Positions 23,578 to 35,903 of a DNA stretch of 64,000 nucleotides are shown one piece after another. This DNA is from Eutrigla gurnardus (lineage: Eukaryota; Chordata; Actinopteri; Perciformes; Triglidae). A model generated the notes under the pieces. It worked only from the letters and a program-made list of their open reading frames with translations, did not search any database and had not been told where the DNA came from. How positions within the stretch are numbered: the stretch's first letter is position 1; the number at the start of each line of letters is the position of its first letter. The translations under genes and the position numbers were made by a program. The stretch lies in the NCBI GenBank assembly GCA_963514095.1, contig OY741280.1:17641163-17705162 (forward strand), written 5' to 3'.

Positions 23578-25609
23578 AGTGTATTTTAAGACATTGCTGT
23601 TATTGCTTTTGTCAGACGGGGACACGGGGGCGCCACCATCAGGTCAAATTTTTAATTCATCCTTTTTCCTGCAAAAGTAATGACTTTTAGTCCTGTGTTT
23701 AGTCCTCAAATGTTAGCGTGCTAACATGCTGATACACTACAAACATGGTAGTAAATACAGAATTGAATTATGGGGTTTCACAGCTTCCCTTCCTGATGAT
23801 TGCGAGGAAACACTGAGGTGTCAACGGGGGCCGGAGAGCTCCACGCCTCCACCGTACTTTTGCATGTAAATCTCAACTCCTCTTGACTTTTTATTTCACT
23901 TCTAGGCCACTCATAATCTCAGTTTAGAGACTTAATGATTTGCTAAGTGACTAATAATAGGCTGACGTTAAAGGGTCCTCTAACGAGCCCCCTTTCATGT
24001 CTCTCCATCTCATTAGTGGCCACGGTGATTAGGAGGAGGTCCCGGGGTTAGGAGCGGGCGCAGGAGGCCCCATTACACATCATTAGGGGCCAACGCCAGG
24101 AGGGTCTGGAATGAAACCCCATGGTGGGGCCCCGCCTGTAGCGAGCTGCCGTACCTGCAGGCAGGCCGGCTTAATCCTGGTGTTGTTAAAGCAGCGATTA
24201 CAGTTTTGGTTTTTTTTACCTTTTGTCTTTCCGCCTTCGTTCTGATTGTTCGCCTAAGAGTCGAAATCTCGGAACAGTCGCTGGGTTTCCGTGTAAATGT
24301 GGCGAGCCAAGAGGCTTTGGGGCAAAGGAACAATATGATTTAGTGTGAAGCTGCCTCTGTCATTATTTTGGAGCCATTACAATGCAATTAAAGGAGATAA
24401 AGACTTGATTCCAAATCCTAAGGGTCTGTTTGCAGGGTCAAGAAATCAATTCTAATTAGAATAAATTAGGAATAATGTGAGAATCATTCAGATTTGTATT
24501 ATTATCTTCCCTTTCTTACCATACCCGCTACACCAAACTCAATTTCACAACTTTGTTTAAGCCCGAGAGGAAATTACGAGGTCAACACAGTTAAGCCCAA
24601 CTCCCGATTCACTCCACACTTGAAAGAGGAGGAAGGTTACGTGTTTTGGCACCGAGGCCCCGGCTTCTAAATATCTAGAGGACACGGATCTGGCTTTATT
24701 CAGATTATGAGGAGGAGAGAGGGCAGAGGGTGGAATAATTGAAGAGAAACATGAGCTGTGAGCACCCAAGGGTGTGTGTGAAGAGCTTGTGTCATGACGT
24801 ATGCACTGTATGTGTGTGTCTGCTCACATCTATGCCTAAAATAAAAGTGTATAATTAGTGTGCGAAAGCAAAAAAGCCCCGCGCTTGGATTACTGGTTCA
24901 ATTTAGCACGTCTTGGCTGATTTGGATGATTTCTTCTTTTTTTAAAGCGTGCTGGCTGTGAGCTCGGAGGTCCAGCATGGCCTCTGTTTGCATCCGCGCA
25001 ATCTCGGCACCGGGGATCTGACAGAGTAGCCCCCGTGGGTGCTGCCGGCCGCCCTCGGCCACTGTCACGGCCCTCGACTGGTGCTGGAGCAGATGTGAAG
25101 CTGAACTGAGGGAAGTGGGTCACGGCGCTGGAGGCTGTGTACAATTTAAACAAGGTCTTATTATGCACAAGGTAAGTCATGCTCCTTTCTCCCCCCCCCC
25201 CCTCTTCCTGTGTTTGTGTGTGTGAAAAGGGGGGAGAGGGTGGTTAGTTTTAACATTACAATAATCTGTCCCCCCCCCCCCCCCCCCCTCAGGAGGCCTC
25301 ACAGACGACCCTCAGTCCACCCGGTTCAGGCTATCTCTCCTTCTATCAGTGTCCTCTGTAGTTGTCTTTTGTAACTTGGGTTTTTTTTTTTTTTTAGAGA
25401 GAGAGAGAGAGAGATGGAGGGAGAGATGATTTTGCGTGTGACGAGGCCTTGGGCGGACGGCTGTGTTTGATGTATTTTTTATGTGCTTAGGCTACTAGTG
25501 AACGATGGGGAGAGGGAGGGAGGGAGGGAGGAAGGGGAGGCAGGGAGGGAGGACGCCTGGAGCTGATGCACTTGAATGGGGATGTTGTTGAAGGAGAAGG
25601 GGGGGTAGG

Positions 25610-25611
<2 letters not shown>

Positions 25612-25679
<68 letters not shown>
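25612..25679. repeat. (GT)n microsatellite
   Basis: About 34 uninterrupted GT units. A (CA)n tract begins about 125 bp downstream, so the two are inverted repeats of each other. Confidence 0.97.
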
Positions 25680-25681
<2 letters not shown>

Positions 25682-25804
25682 AGGGAAGGAGGAGGACGCA
25701 AGGTTTTTTCTGCCGCCAGCGACGACATATCAGGGGGATGAGAGCAGGGAGGAGAGAGACAGTGAACACTTGTTCAGTCTGTCTGATGTAGCCTCTCTGC
25801 TGTA

Positions 25805-25805
<1 letters not shown>

Positions 25806-25841
<36 letters not shown>
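25806..25841. repeat. (CA)n microsatellite
   Basis: About 18 CA units, complementary to the GT tract just upstream. Confidence 0.97.
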
Positions 25842-25842
<1 letters not shown>

Positions 25843-26229
25843 CGAGAAAACACACTCGACTGCCATGCCCTCAGATCTCGGATTGACAATCGCAAAAGCA
25901 GTCAGTCACCACCAGTTTGGAGAGACATCACACTGCAACTAATCCTGCAGTCGTCGTCGTCCGTCTGTGAGGAGAAACGACGTCGCCTGTAGAGACGTTG
26001 GGGGGGGGAGGGAATATTTAAAAATCACTCATCTTGATGTCGATGTGTTCAGTGCCTAACCAGAAAGTGCTGCCCTGCTTGCTCTCGTGATTTGTTATCT
26101 ACTTTGAATTCACTGTGCGATTTCCTCCGTTTCCCAGAATGCTGTTCGACGAACACTAGAGGAAGGGCACGGCCTTGCATGCTCGTTACGTTCAATGAAA
26201 AATGCCTTTTCAATACTTTTTAGATATGT

Positions 26230-26450
26230 GCATCTTTTTAACAATCAATTTATATCAAAATCCAACATGTTTTTCTTCCTGGGAAACAAAATATGACTCA
26301 TGCTGACATCAATTTCAACCACATCCATCAATCTGCAACGTCTCCAGAGCCAGAGATGGTTGTGATCTTTTCAAATGAAATTCCTCTCAACGCTGCGTCC
26401 CGCCCGCCCATCCTGTTTCCCTGGAAGTACGTCACGGTACGGAAGCTAGA
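26230..26450 (+). repeat. Dispersed repeat, copy 1
   Basis: The segment containing atatcaaaatccaa, ttcttcct, aaaatatga, catgct and acatca, and later tcccgc and cctatcct-like words, recurs in the same order and orientation at about 44365-44575 in psmb2 intron 3. The two copies are diverged and gapped. I cannot name the family. It has no coding capacity. Confidence 0.55.
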
Positions 26451-27365
26451 TCCTGTGAAAATGCTCTTTCAGCGCAGCCTTAATGGCATTAGACCAGTAA
26501 AAACAACAGATGGGCTGAGCAGGTTTCCCCCTACAAGCCGACTCGAGCTGGTGAAAAACTCCCCTACTGCAGACTGACTGTGTTACATTCACGTCTCTAC
26601 CATCTCATGCACATAATCTTCTACTTTACGCTTCATTCATACTGTGAACTTTTTGCACGTCCCCCAAGATTGTTTTGCACATTCCTGCAAAAAACCTGTA
26701 AGAGATCTTCTGCACTGTATTTATCATAATGCACCAAAAAACAAGAATAGAACAAATATAAATAACAGTAAATTGTAAATAAATAAACGAGAAGGTCGTG
26801 TACGTTCATCGTCTGAAGCTGTGAGCTTCCTCTGTGTTCACCTTAAATCTAAGTACTTTAATGACAATATAACCATAGTTTTGAAGCCAATTATAGATCT
26901 AACAGATTATCTGTGATTTTCCACTGAGGGGAAAGATCACATGTCACCTTAAGAATTTCTAATTTGGTAACTGAACTTGTCTGAGAGGACACATTAAAAA
27001 CAAATGATTGTTTTTATATCATGTGTCTGGAAGGGATCTTTAACTTTACACTCTCGTAATAACATAATAAAACATATTGCATAACAATGACATGAGCTAA
27101 AAAAAAAAAAAATCCCCAAAGGAAACCTCATATGATATAACAGAACATGTGGGTTAAAACTGACATAATGTTGGGTTAAAAATAACTTTATATAACTCAA
27201 ATTAACATTTAAATGCCATTAAACCCCCTTAAAGCACTAGTTATTAGCAGAGAAATGCATTTATTATCGGCTCATATAATGTGACATGTATATGGCGTTT
27301 ATTATTATTATTATTATGTTCCTACTAAATGGGGTTTTAACCCCCCAAAGGGAACTTTTCACAGG

Positions 27366-27711
27366 CTCTGAACACGAGGAAGTGTTATACAACTGTGGTT
27401 TCTGCCTGAGGGCTGCAACACGGAAACACCTTAAGGTGAGTGGGACACCACGTGACCGGGACAGATGCTGGACTGCATCACCTACAGTCACAACTGAGCT
27501 CGCATTGTTTCTTTTCCCCCTGCAGTCCCCGGCCCAGGAAGCTCCAGCTCCAGCCACTCCTCTGTCGCTGTCTGTTCCCACCGCCACCAAGAGGACGGGA
27601 GGAGGAGGAGGAGGAGGAGGGAAGTAAACATCACATAGGAGGGTCGGAGGAGGAGGAGGAGGAGGAGGAGGGGCAGCGTCTCCATCGACAATCCAAGGCA
27701 GCCAAAAAGGT
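27366..27711 (+). other. Possible 5' exon pair of unknown transcript
   Basis: Two exon-like blocks have good splice signals: 27366-27435 (ttttcacag before, gtgagt after) and 27526-27711 (cccctgcag before, gtaaga after). They join in an open frame (YNCGFCLRAATRKHLK, then SPAQEAPAP) that stops at TAA 27625-27627 within the second block. They could be untranslated 5' exons of the downstream C1orf216 homologue, a separate short gene, or chance. I recognise no protein family. The second block contains GGA repeats. Confidence 0.3.
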
Positions 27712-28299
27712 AAGAGCAGAGCCGAACCTGGTGCTAATGTATTCACACGGCTCCGTGTTGTTCCTTTGACCGATGCGAGCGGTAGATGAGACGAGGTGGT
27801 TGTCAGCGCGCGAGGCGACGGCACTGATATGGGGTGAGCGTGACGTAACGCCCAAAGTATAGCCGCACGAGACAGTCCTGCTTTTAACTACCTGCAGAGG
27901 AAATGTCTTTTTTTTTTTTCTTCCCTTTTTTTTAAAACCGAAAATAGATAAGGATGTGACATTGTCGTGATTTTTTATTTTTAATATTTTTTTTAATAAA
28001 TATATATTGATAACGGTAAATATGCAGCCGCTGAACGCCATTGGTCGCCGTTTTTCTCTTCTCTACCGTCGTCCGTACAAAAACAGGCATCTTTCTCTCC
28101 CGATAAGAAACACCCACCCGGCAGCAGGACTCTTTTGGTATTATATTCATAATTTATTAGCATGTGTGGAAAAAAATACAGATGTATTAATATACATCTA
28201 TTCTGCGCTTTTAATCGAACACATTTGGTGATTATTCTGCATCTGAAATGTGTTGATTTTTTTATTTTACATGGGAGAATCAGCTGTTTTCCTCCTCGT

Positions 28300-28440
28300 G
28301 ATCGTCGAGCATCAGTCCACTGCTGCTGCTGCGCGCGCGCTCCCGACAAAGCCACCGTCGCTGTCCTTCAACACCGCGTGAACGCGCGTGCATTGGATAG
28401 ACGAAGAGAGGGGAGGGGAGGGGGGGTTGGGTTTGATTGA
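28300..28440. promoter_or_regulatory. CpG-rich segment upstream of C1orf216 homologue
   Basis: A short CpG-dense stretch with gcgcgcgcgc at about 28331-28340 and several further CpGs lies about 600 bp before the coding exon. It is a plausible promoter for the C1orf216 homologue. A smaller CpG cluster lies at 27770-27850. No clear splice donor follows it, so the first exon is unresolved. Confidence 0.4.
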
Positions 28441-29027
28441 CAGCAGCCTGAAGTCAGGATTAGAGACATTTCCATTCTGAGGAGACATGTAAATGTTTGA
28501 TGCTAATAGAAGTGGAGCAGCCTTGTAGACATTTTAAACAAGGAGTTCTCTTATTGTTGCTTATCTGTTCGTCCTTACAGCCTGATGCCTTTAATGCAGC
28601 TCTGTTCGCTGTTTCACCATGAACACGTGGGCCAAAGCTGTTTCCTCTGCTGATGACTTGTCCCCATGTCTTCTGTAGCTGCTGCAAAATCTAAAACATT
28701 GCTTTTTAGACTCGCTTGGTCAGAAGCTCGTTTTGAGTTGAACTCTTTAAGCTCCGGGTAGGCGTCGTCGTCCGAGATCTCCAGAGCTTATCTGCAACAG
28801 CATTAGATCAACGAGCTATGTTTTGTCCGGAGATCAAACCCACGAGACAAAGCTGTGGTGAAGAGGCCGGTGTGAATGTGTTAAAAACAGAGAAAGGATT
28901 AGATATAATTTGTTTCCTGGGTATTGAAATGTTTAGATTCTAGTTCTGATACGACACCAGAATGATCTTTGTTTTTTTTAACGTTCTGCCTGGTTGTCGT
29001 TTCAGTGAGGCTCAGTCGAGATCAGTG

Positions 29028-30086
29028 ATGCTCCAACATCAGGACCAACCAAAGAACTCGGCCTACCGGGGCCAAGGGGGCTCCAAAAATGGCTCCTCGC
29101 TGCGAAACAGGAAGTGTGACAAAGATGGCAACTTCAACTTCCTGCCTGGCAAAGACAACGAGGGCACCAGAGGAGGAGGAGGAGACGAGAACCGGAACCC
29201 GGTGCGCCCCCGCAACCTGGGCCCTCTGGGTCGCGACCCTCCAAGCTCCTCGCCGTCGTCCGGGTACCACCACAACTCGGGGATCCTGTCGCCGCGCTCC
29301 CGCCTGCCCTGCTGGAGCCAGCTGGAGCCCCTGCCCGAGATCGAGTGCGGGGACGACGGCTACGGCCGGGTGCCCCCCGACGGGGCGGAGGAAGGGCGGA
29401 TGCAGGAAGAGGAGAGGAAGATGATGATGAGCCAGAATGAGGAGAAGCAGAGGGAGAAGATGGAGCTGCAGAGGAGGAAAAGCAGCAGAGTGAGGGAGGA
29501 GGAGGAAGACCCCGATGAGTGGGGCGACTCCGAGTCCGAGTCCGAGAACAGCTACCGGTCTGGGGGAAGCATGTCCTCCCTCAACTTGGAGAGTGGAGGC
29601 GAGGGGATGCTCATGGAAGGGTGGGACCGCATCGGAGTTGGAGAACCCAAATACAGCATCCAGGAGGGCGAGCCGAACAGAAACCGCAACAGGGACCCGC
29701 CGGGAAGATCCCGGAGCCTCAGCTGCAAGTCGGGAAGCAACCTGGGAAACCTCCTGGAGGAGGGAGCAGAGCGGCCGGACGACGGGTCCTCGGACTCGGA
29801 CGGCGAGGTGCCGGAGCTGATGGACGCGGTGTGGACGCTGCGGGACCGCGAACGCTTCAAGGCCCAGGAGATGGAGAAGCACCAGGTCCAGCTGACCATG
29901 TACCGCCGCCTGGCGCTGATCCGCTGGGTCCGCACCCTGCAGGGTCGCATCCAGGAGCAGCAGAACCGCCTGCAGTCCAGCTTCGACGTCATCCTCACGC
30001 AGAGGAAGGAGCTGCTGCGCATGGGCGCCGCCGCCGCCGCCGTGGCCAACGCCGCCACGCCCGCCGTTGCTGTCAGCCAATCGTAA
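29028..30086 (+). CDS. C1orf216: C1orf216 / UPF0500 family homologue
   Basis: This is a single coding exon of 352 aa ending at TAA 30084-30086. A clear acceptor (gtcgtttcag) at 28996-29005 precedes it, so at least one upstream non-coding exon exists. The ATG at 29028 is the first in frame after the acceptor. The C-terminal block, about residues 274-335 (RDRERFKAQEMEKHQVQLTM, then YRRLALIRWVRTLQ, QNRLQSSFD, RKELLR), matches the conserved helical end of human C1orf216. The rest is low-complexity, charged and Ser/Gly/Arg-rich, with a Glu-rich middle and an Ala-rich tail. It is longer than the human protein (about 229 aa). The molecular function is not established. Its place between clspn and psmb2 is the same as in human. 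Confidence 0.88.
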   Translation: MLQHQDQPKNSAYRGQGGSKNGSSLRNRKCDKDGNFNFLPGKDNEGTRGGGGDENRNPVRPRNLGPLGRDPPSSSPSSGYHHNSGILSPRSRLPCWSQLEPLPEIECGDDGYGRVPPDGAEEGRMQEEERKMMMSQNEEKQREKMELQRRKSSRVREEEEDPDEWGDSESESENSYRSGGSMSSLNLESGGEGMLMEGWDRIGVGEPKYSIQEGEPNRNRNRDPPGRSRSLSCKSGSNLGNLLEEGAERPDDGSSDSDGEVPELMDAVWTLRDRERFKAQEMEKHQVQLTMYRRLALIRWVRTLQGRIQEQQNRLQSSFDVILTQRKELLRMGAAAAAVANAATPAVAVSQS

Positions 30087-30456
30087 AGAGAACAGGAAGT
30101 GGTTAAAAACAACGTTTTAGTTCTGTTTGCTTCCATCCTGAAGACATTTCACCTGAAAAAAAAAAGACAATCGCCCCATCTGACATTTTTTTTTAGCTTC
30201 ACACTCTGATTGTGATGATTTCATTTAATGGCGTCCCACCCAGAGCATCAATAAATATATCTGACATCCTAGTAGCAACGAGATCCTGAAGACTTTATGA
30301 TGAGATGAATTATATGATAATATATTTAATATTCTGTCTGTCGTCTTGACCTGTGCGTAGAAAAACTGTCCCAAGAAAAGAAGAGAAAGATACCCTGTAG
30401 ATGATTTACACCGTGAGGTCATGCTGTAAATAGAGAGATAATAAGTACATTCAAAG

Positions 30457-30462
30457 AATAAA
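30457..30462 (+). terminator. C1orf216: Polyadenylation signal of C1orf216 homologue
   Basis: AATAAA here is followed by T-rich sequence. An earlier AATAAA at 30250-30255 is an alternative, so two 3' ends are possible. Confidence 0.55.
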
Positions 30463-31756
30463 GTCATCTTATATCTGATTTATTTTGTCCTGTCCGTTTG
30501 TTTGCACGTTCATAAGACCGGTTCTAATACATAAAATCAGATTTAGAAGTCCAAGACTGATGATGATGCTAATAACAATAATAATAGCACTTTAACAGCC
30601 CAGAGCCTTCATTTGGTAACAGATCAGCATGTTTATTTCAAGGAGCGGTCTAAAAGAAGGACACTCTTTATCTTCTCGAGCTGTACTCGCTGTTCTGGAG
30701 CCGGCGGCTAAATGACCTTTTTCTTTGCCTAACAATCGCCTCTTTGTCGGCTGAACAAAGTTGGTTTTGTATCGGCTCATCAGCCGGACTGTTCTGCGGG
30801 GAGTGTGATAGCCGTGTGAGGCTCAGGCGTCAATCTTCATGGGCACGGCTTGCTGCTTGCCGCGGGCGCTCCCGAGATCATCTCACCTCCTTCCCACGAC
30901 CGTGTGTGTGTGTGCGTGCGTGCGTGTGTGTGTGTCAGGGAGATACCAGCCGCGTTGCCACCCTGTAATCTCCATCCATGAGCGGAGTGGTGGTGAGGCT
31001 CCCCGGGGAGCCTGCATGTCTGCGCCCCGGGGCCCTGCAGGTCCGATCCGGCCGCGGTGAACAGACGCGGGTCCGGTTGCGCGCGGCGGAGCCAAACCCC
31101 GGGGCGAGTTTGGGATAATCCCCGGCTATATGCCTCCTAACTATAACTCTGGTTGTTTTTTTTTGTTTCTTTTTAGAAGCTTATCGCCTCTCCTGGACGC
31201 AGGCATCGCAGAGACAGTCTGAGTCAATTTCCATATTGATCCCTTGTTCGCTGGCTGAAGGTTGGAGGATAACGTGTTTACACAGGAACGGCGACATGTA
31301 AGCGACGTAAAAAAGACAAGAAAAGACACGGAGGAGGAACAAACGCGCCTTTGATTGTGACCGTGTAAACCACCGAGACGTGATTTCAGGGTGGTTACAG
31401 GAGAGAAATTCATCCAAACAAAGACAAAGAATGTAGAGGGGGAAATCAAATGTTGCAGAAATAATTTGCTAATGGATTATTGTTCAGCTATAAAAAAAAA
31501 AACATGTGAAAACTCTCTTGGCGTGAATAGAACTAAATAAAAATCTTCCTAAAAGGTCATCAAATCTCAATAAATGTTTCCACGCTATATCAGGACAGCA
31601 TGTTAATAAATCACAATATATATTCATCTCAATAAGTTGCTGATGTTAAAAGCTACACCTCTTGTGCAGCGCTTAACCAAAAGGTCAGAGGTCAAACGGT
31701 CCCACGAGCAGAACTAAAGAGACAAATAAAGGGTCATTCTCTTGTCTGTATGTCTG

Positions 31757-31862
<106 letters not shown>

Positions 31863-32281
31863 ACAATAAAAGCCTTATTTCCACTGAGCTCGTCCCCACA
31901 TATCACCATAAAACCCTCAGTCATTCCTGATTTGTTCTCGCTATGACTTCAGTGTACACAAATATACAATAATACAAGGAAAAAAGGAGAAGATATCCCA
32001 TGATGGGAGAGGAGCAAGTAGACTGCTTGCATTGATTTGGGCTTTCTCTCAAATACAAATCAGGCTACAAACTGAAAAAACACTAATAGAGACGTATGTT
32101 TCATCAACCATGGCTCAGAAAAGCAGCGCTCTAAGATTATTCGCAGGTCTGACCTCAGATCACCTGACCTGTGGGCCGACGTCAGCTGTTCTCACACGTC
32201 AACCTCAAATCAATCCTTCCTGAAAATGAAAACATCATATAATAAACCCACGAGACAGTTCATTCATCTTTGACCCAGAGG

Positions 32282-32309
32282 ACACACACACACACACACA
32301 CACACACAC
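32282..32309. repeat. (CA)n microsatellite
   Basis: About 14 CA units in intergenic DNA. Confidence 0.95.
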
Positions 32310-34191
32310 GGGGTGAACAGTGTCCACTAGGGGGAGACACTCCATCACACAGACGCTCTCGGATCAGACTTCCACCTGCTGTTGTTTCGGTGTGTGGACA
32401 CCAGGGGGCAGCAGTGTGCACACCGGCAGCTTTTTTTTTTCTTTTTCTCTAATTCGCTTTGGCTCAATCCTTTAAATGTCAGACATGCACGTATATCCCC
32501 TAAACATATCTATAGCATGGTGTAACGTACTGTGAGGAGATACACTGTTTTTTTCCCATCAGCTGCTGTTTTCCTTTTTTCTGTTCACCATCCATGACCT
32601 TACATGAAAGATCAAAAGGTGACCTTTCTCTTCACTGTAGTGCATCGCTACACAAATGCATCCAATTCACACATGTCCCTGTGTGTTACACAGCTTTAAC
32701 CAACTTTAACCTACTGTTGAAATCAGGATGTAAACCAACAACATTCAGACTTCAGTCAAGAAAGTGCAGCAGAACACAGACTTGTATGTAAGAATCATTT
32801 CCAGGGTTGACCGTGAAGACAATTTTTTTTGGGTTGTTTTTATGCGCTAAATTATTCCTGATCTGAGATCAGGAAATGGGATGATTAACACGGGAAAAAA
32901 ATAATTATATCCGTTTTTATCCTTCAGACTTTCTTCTAATCTTTGCTTTATTTTTTTGGCAACAAATAGGAAATCTAACTTTTTTGTTGATCTTAGTAAT
33001 ACATGGCTTTGTTTGAAGGGGTCACAAATTAAAGCCTTTTAAGGGCAGTCCTCTTTTTCCTCCTCTTTCCCCTTTACAGACTCTTTTTAGAGAAAGAAAG
33101 AACAGAATCCAGAATAAATATCTGTGACATCTCCCTCACATTGTGACGCTGCCCCTCTGTGAACCACTTTTAATTCCCCTCAAGTTTTGTTAAAGTTGGG
33201 GAAAGCTTCCTCTTCCTCACCGCCTGACGGTATATAACATTTATAGTGTGTACCAGATCGTTCCAGCTCTTCACTGAAGCCATAACGTCGACTCTGAGAG
33301 GAAACTTTCAGCGTGTTATATTTGATATATTTGGAAACTTTGGGTTGTTGTTGAGAATTTGAAATATAGCTGACTAAAAAACAACATTTACCCGAAAAAC
33401 AGTGTGTTTTGAACTTACATTTCACCAGGTGAGCACTGATTGTTAATATAATATAGAAGTTAATGTGATTACTTCCTTTTAAACGACTAACATTGACAGC
33501 TTTAATGTTGAACAACAAAATAACTGGCTGGTTTTGACCCAGTTTGGATGAATAAAACCAAGAATAATATATGTATAATAACTATAACCCATCAGGTTAA
33601 CGTGTCTCCTCATTTCTACCTTCATTATCAGCCCAACTAAACGCCCTTTGCCTGAATTCACCCCATCTCCGCCCTGCAATCTTTGCTTTTTGGCACAATC
33701 GCGTCTGTGTAAAGCTTTAATTCCTCCCGCTGTCAGATTCACGGTTTCATCCTCCTGTCCTCTTCAGACTCAGACTCCTCGGGACACATTCGGAGGTCTG
33801 CGGTCTTGTGTTTGGATGCCCTTGACATGAAAAAGTTCGGGACACCCTGCTGAAAGCCCCGGCTCTGGCTGTTGTGCGCAGCTTTTTGAGCACAGATATA
33901 CATATATACCCTATCATGCTCTCCCTCTCCCCCGTCTTGCCTCTGCCTGATGTAGTGTGACAGTGTGTTCGCCCGCAGCACTCTGCTGGCGTGGAAACAA
34001 TCAGCTTTGACAGAAAGGGGGTCGGCGGTGGGGAGGGGAGAGGGGAGGTAGAGGAGTAGGGAGGGATGAAGGCAGCGGGGAGGGGATGGAGGGGGGAGGA
34101 GGGGGGAGGAGGGGGGAGGCTGCGGCCCCGAGGCCTGTGTATGATGAACTGGATAGAAAGACCTGTCGTCAGAGGAGAAACAACACAACAA

Positions 34192-34336
<145 letters not shown>

Positions 34337-35272
34337 CGACAGCTGAAAATGATCAAAATTTAATATAATGTCAAAAATGTTTCTGAAAAAAAGGCTGTAG
34401 TGCATTTAAAATCAACAAACTTTCTTTAAATGAACTATAACCGCCTGACATCAGTCACTCCCATTTAATTAAAAGCCAATTTAAGGTTAAAGGCATTTTA
34501 ATCTTTGAGCGAAAATGAAAATTGTGTGTTTATGATGGTCTGCTTAATGTTTTGTCTTTTTTTATTAATGTCAAAAAACAAATAAAACTCACACTAGTTA
34601 ATTAAATTGATTTAAAAAGGGCAGGCATTTTATTGCTGGACATGCTGGTGTTTTAATGCATATAAATAGTATTTTCTTTAATGATGTGATTTTTGGTAAA
34701 TGTTGCTTCTGTGTTCGTTTGAATACGATAATAATAATAATAAAGTTGGTATTGTGGCTAAAACTCTCCCCAAAAAGACAGTTTGATCTTGAGAGACCAG
34801 AAAAAAAAATGTGTTGAGCATAATTCAAAGAGAAAGGAGACGGTTCCCATATGAATTACACTGAAGGGAAATGTAACCGTTTAATTATTATTTTGTATCA
34901 GTTCATCGTCCCTGTAGAGTCCACTTATTGAATTTAAATAACGTACAGTCAAAGAAAATGGAATTGTTCTCGTGCTCTCAATTGGTTGAAATTTAAAAAC
35001 TGAGCACTTAACACGGTCAAAACTTTAATTGACACAAAAAAGGGGACAAAAACGGGTCAAATCCTCATTGAAAATGGTGAAATTTCTACCAACCATAACA
35101 TCTAATAATGTGTTGTAACAACCTGTTGACTGAAACAGAGAAGCGCCGCTCTGAAGGCCTCGCTGACCTCGGTGTCAGTCACACACTTGACTCTCTTCAT
35201 TCAAAGCAATCAGGTCCATTATAGGGGGCCCCTTTCAACGCAGCATCCAGTCACTGTTTGATTCCAGGACTC

Positions 35273-35274
<2 letters not shown>

Positions 35275-35352
<78 letters not shown>

Positions 35353-35357
35353 GTGTG
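35275..35357. repeat. (GT)n microsatellite
   Basis: About 40 GT units with one GC interruption near the 3' end. Confidence 0.97.
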
Positions 35358-35881
35358 CTGATGGTTCAGCTGCCTCGTCTGCTTTAACCAGCTAATAAAT
35401 ATGAAAACAGCAGGTTAAAACTTTTTTATTTGTGCCGTGCCTGAAAGGATTATACCCTTCTATAGAGTCCCGTGAAGAATTCCCCAGACCTCATAATGCC
35501 CAATGTTGTCCCATAAAACCGTGTTGGACAAAAGACGGAGAAAGGGGGCTTTTTCACGCATAAGGGGTTTTCTCAAGAGCACATTGAGGGGAGCCCCGGC
35601 CCCCGGACCCGCCCATAGATTATCTGGCTGTCGGTGAAAGCGCGGCTGGGAGCGGCAGGTGCGTGTGCCAGGCATGGGGGGTCGCGGGGTGGGATGGGGG
35701 GGGGGCCTCGGTGACCATGCAGAGGGTGGTGCTATAACTATGGAGAATGCTACCGCAGCTGCCGGCAGGAATGTTTGCAGATTGTCACTTCCATTTAACT
35801 TGCTCTTTTTCTTTTCTCTCCCCTGCCCCACCCCCGCTCCCCCCCCCCCCACCCAGACCGACACATGGAGATGGAGCTGGT

Positions 35882-35903
35882 CCCCCCCCCCCCCCCCCCC
35901 CCC
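35882..35903. repeat. Poly-C run of 22
   Basis: This run lies in a C-rich stretch (35820-35910) with other C runs. It is a plausible slippage and sequencing-error site. Confidence 0.95.

Larger units (their letters stand above)
23600..27365. other. Intergenic region between clspn and the C1orf216 homologue
   Basis: No convincing gene is visible in this stretch. It holds a 'gttagcgtgctaacatgctg' repeat fragment near 23712, a candidate conserved non-coding element at about 23990-24520, C runs at 25191-25202 and 25271-25289, inverted GT/CA microsatellites at 25612-25841, and a dispersed repeat copy at about 26230-26450 that is related to one in psmb2 intron 3. Confidence 0.7.

Noticed and set aside
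29022..30080. A 352-codon open frame antisense to the C1orf216 homologue, spanning its full length
   Set aside because: It arises from the GC-rich third positions and low stop density of the real gene. Its translation is Ala/Gly/Leu/Val-rich low complexity with no family resemblance, and the sense strand carries the conserved domain and splice acceptor.
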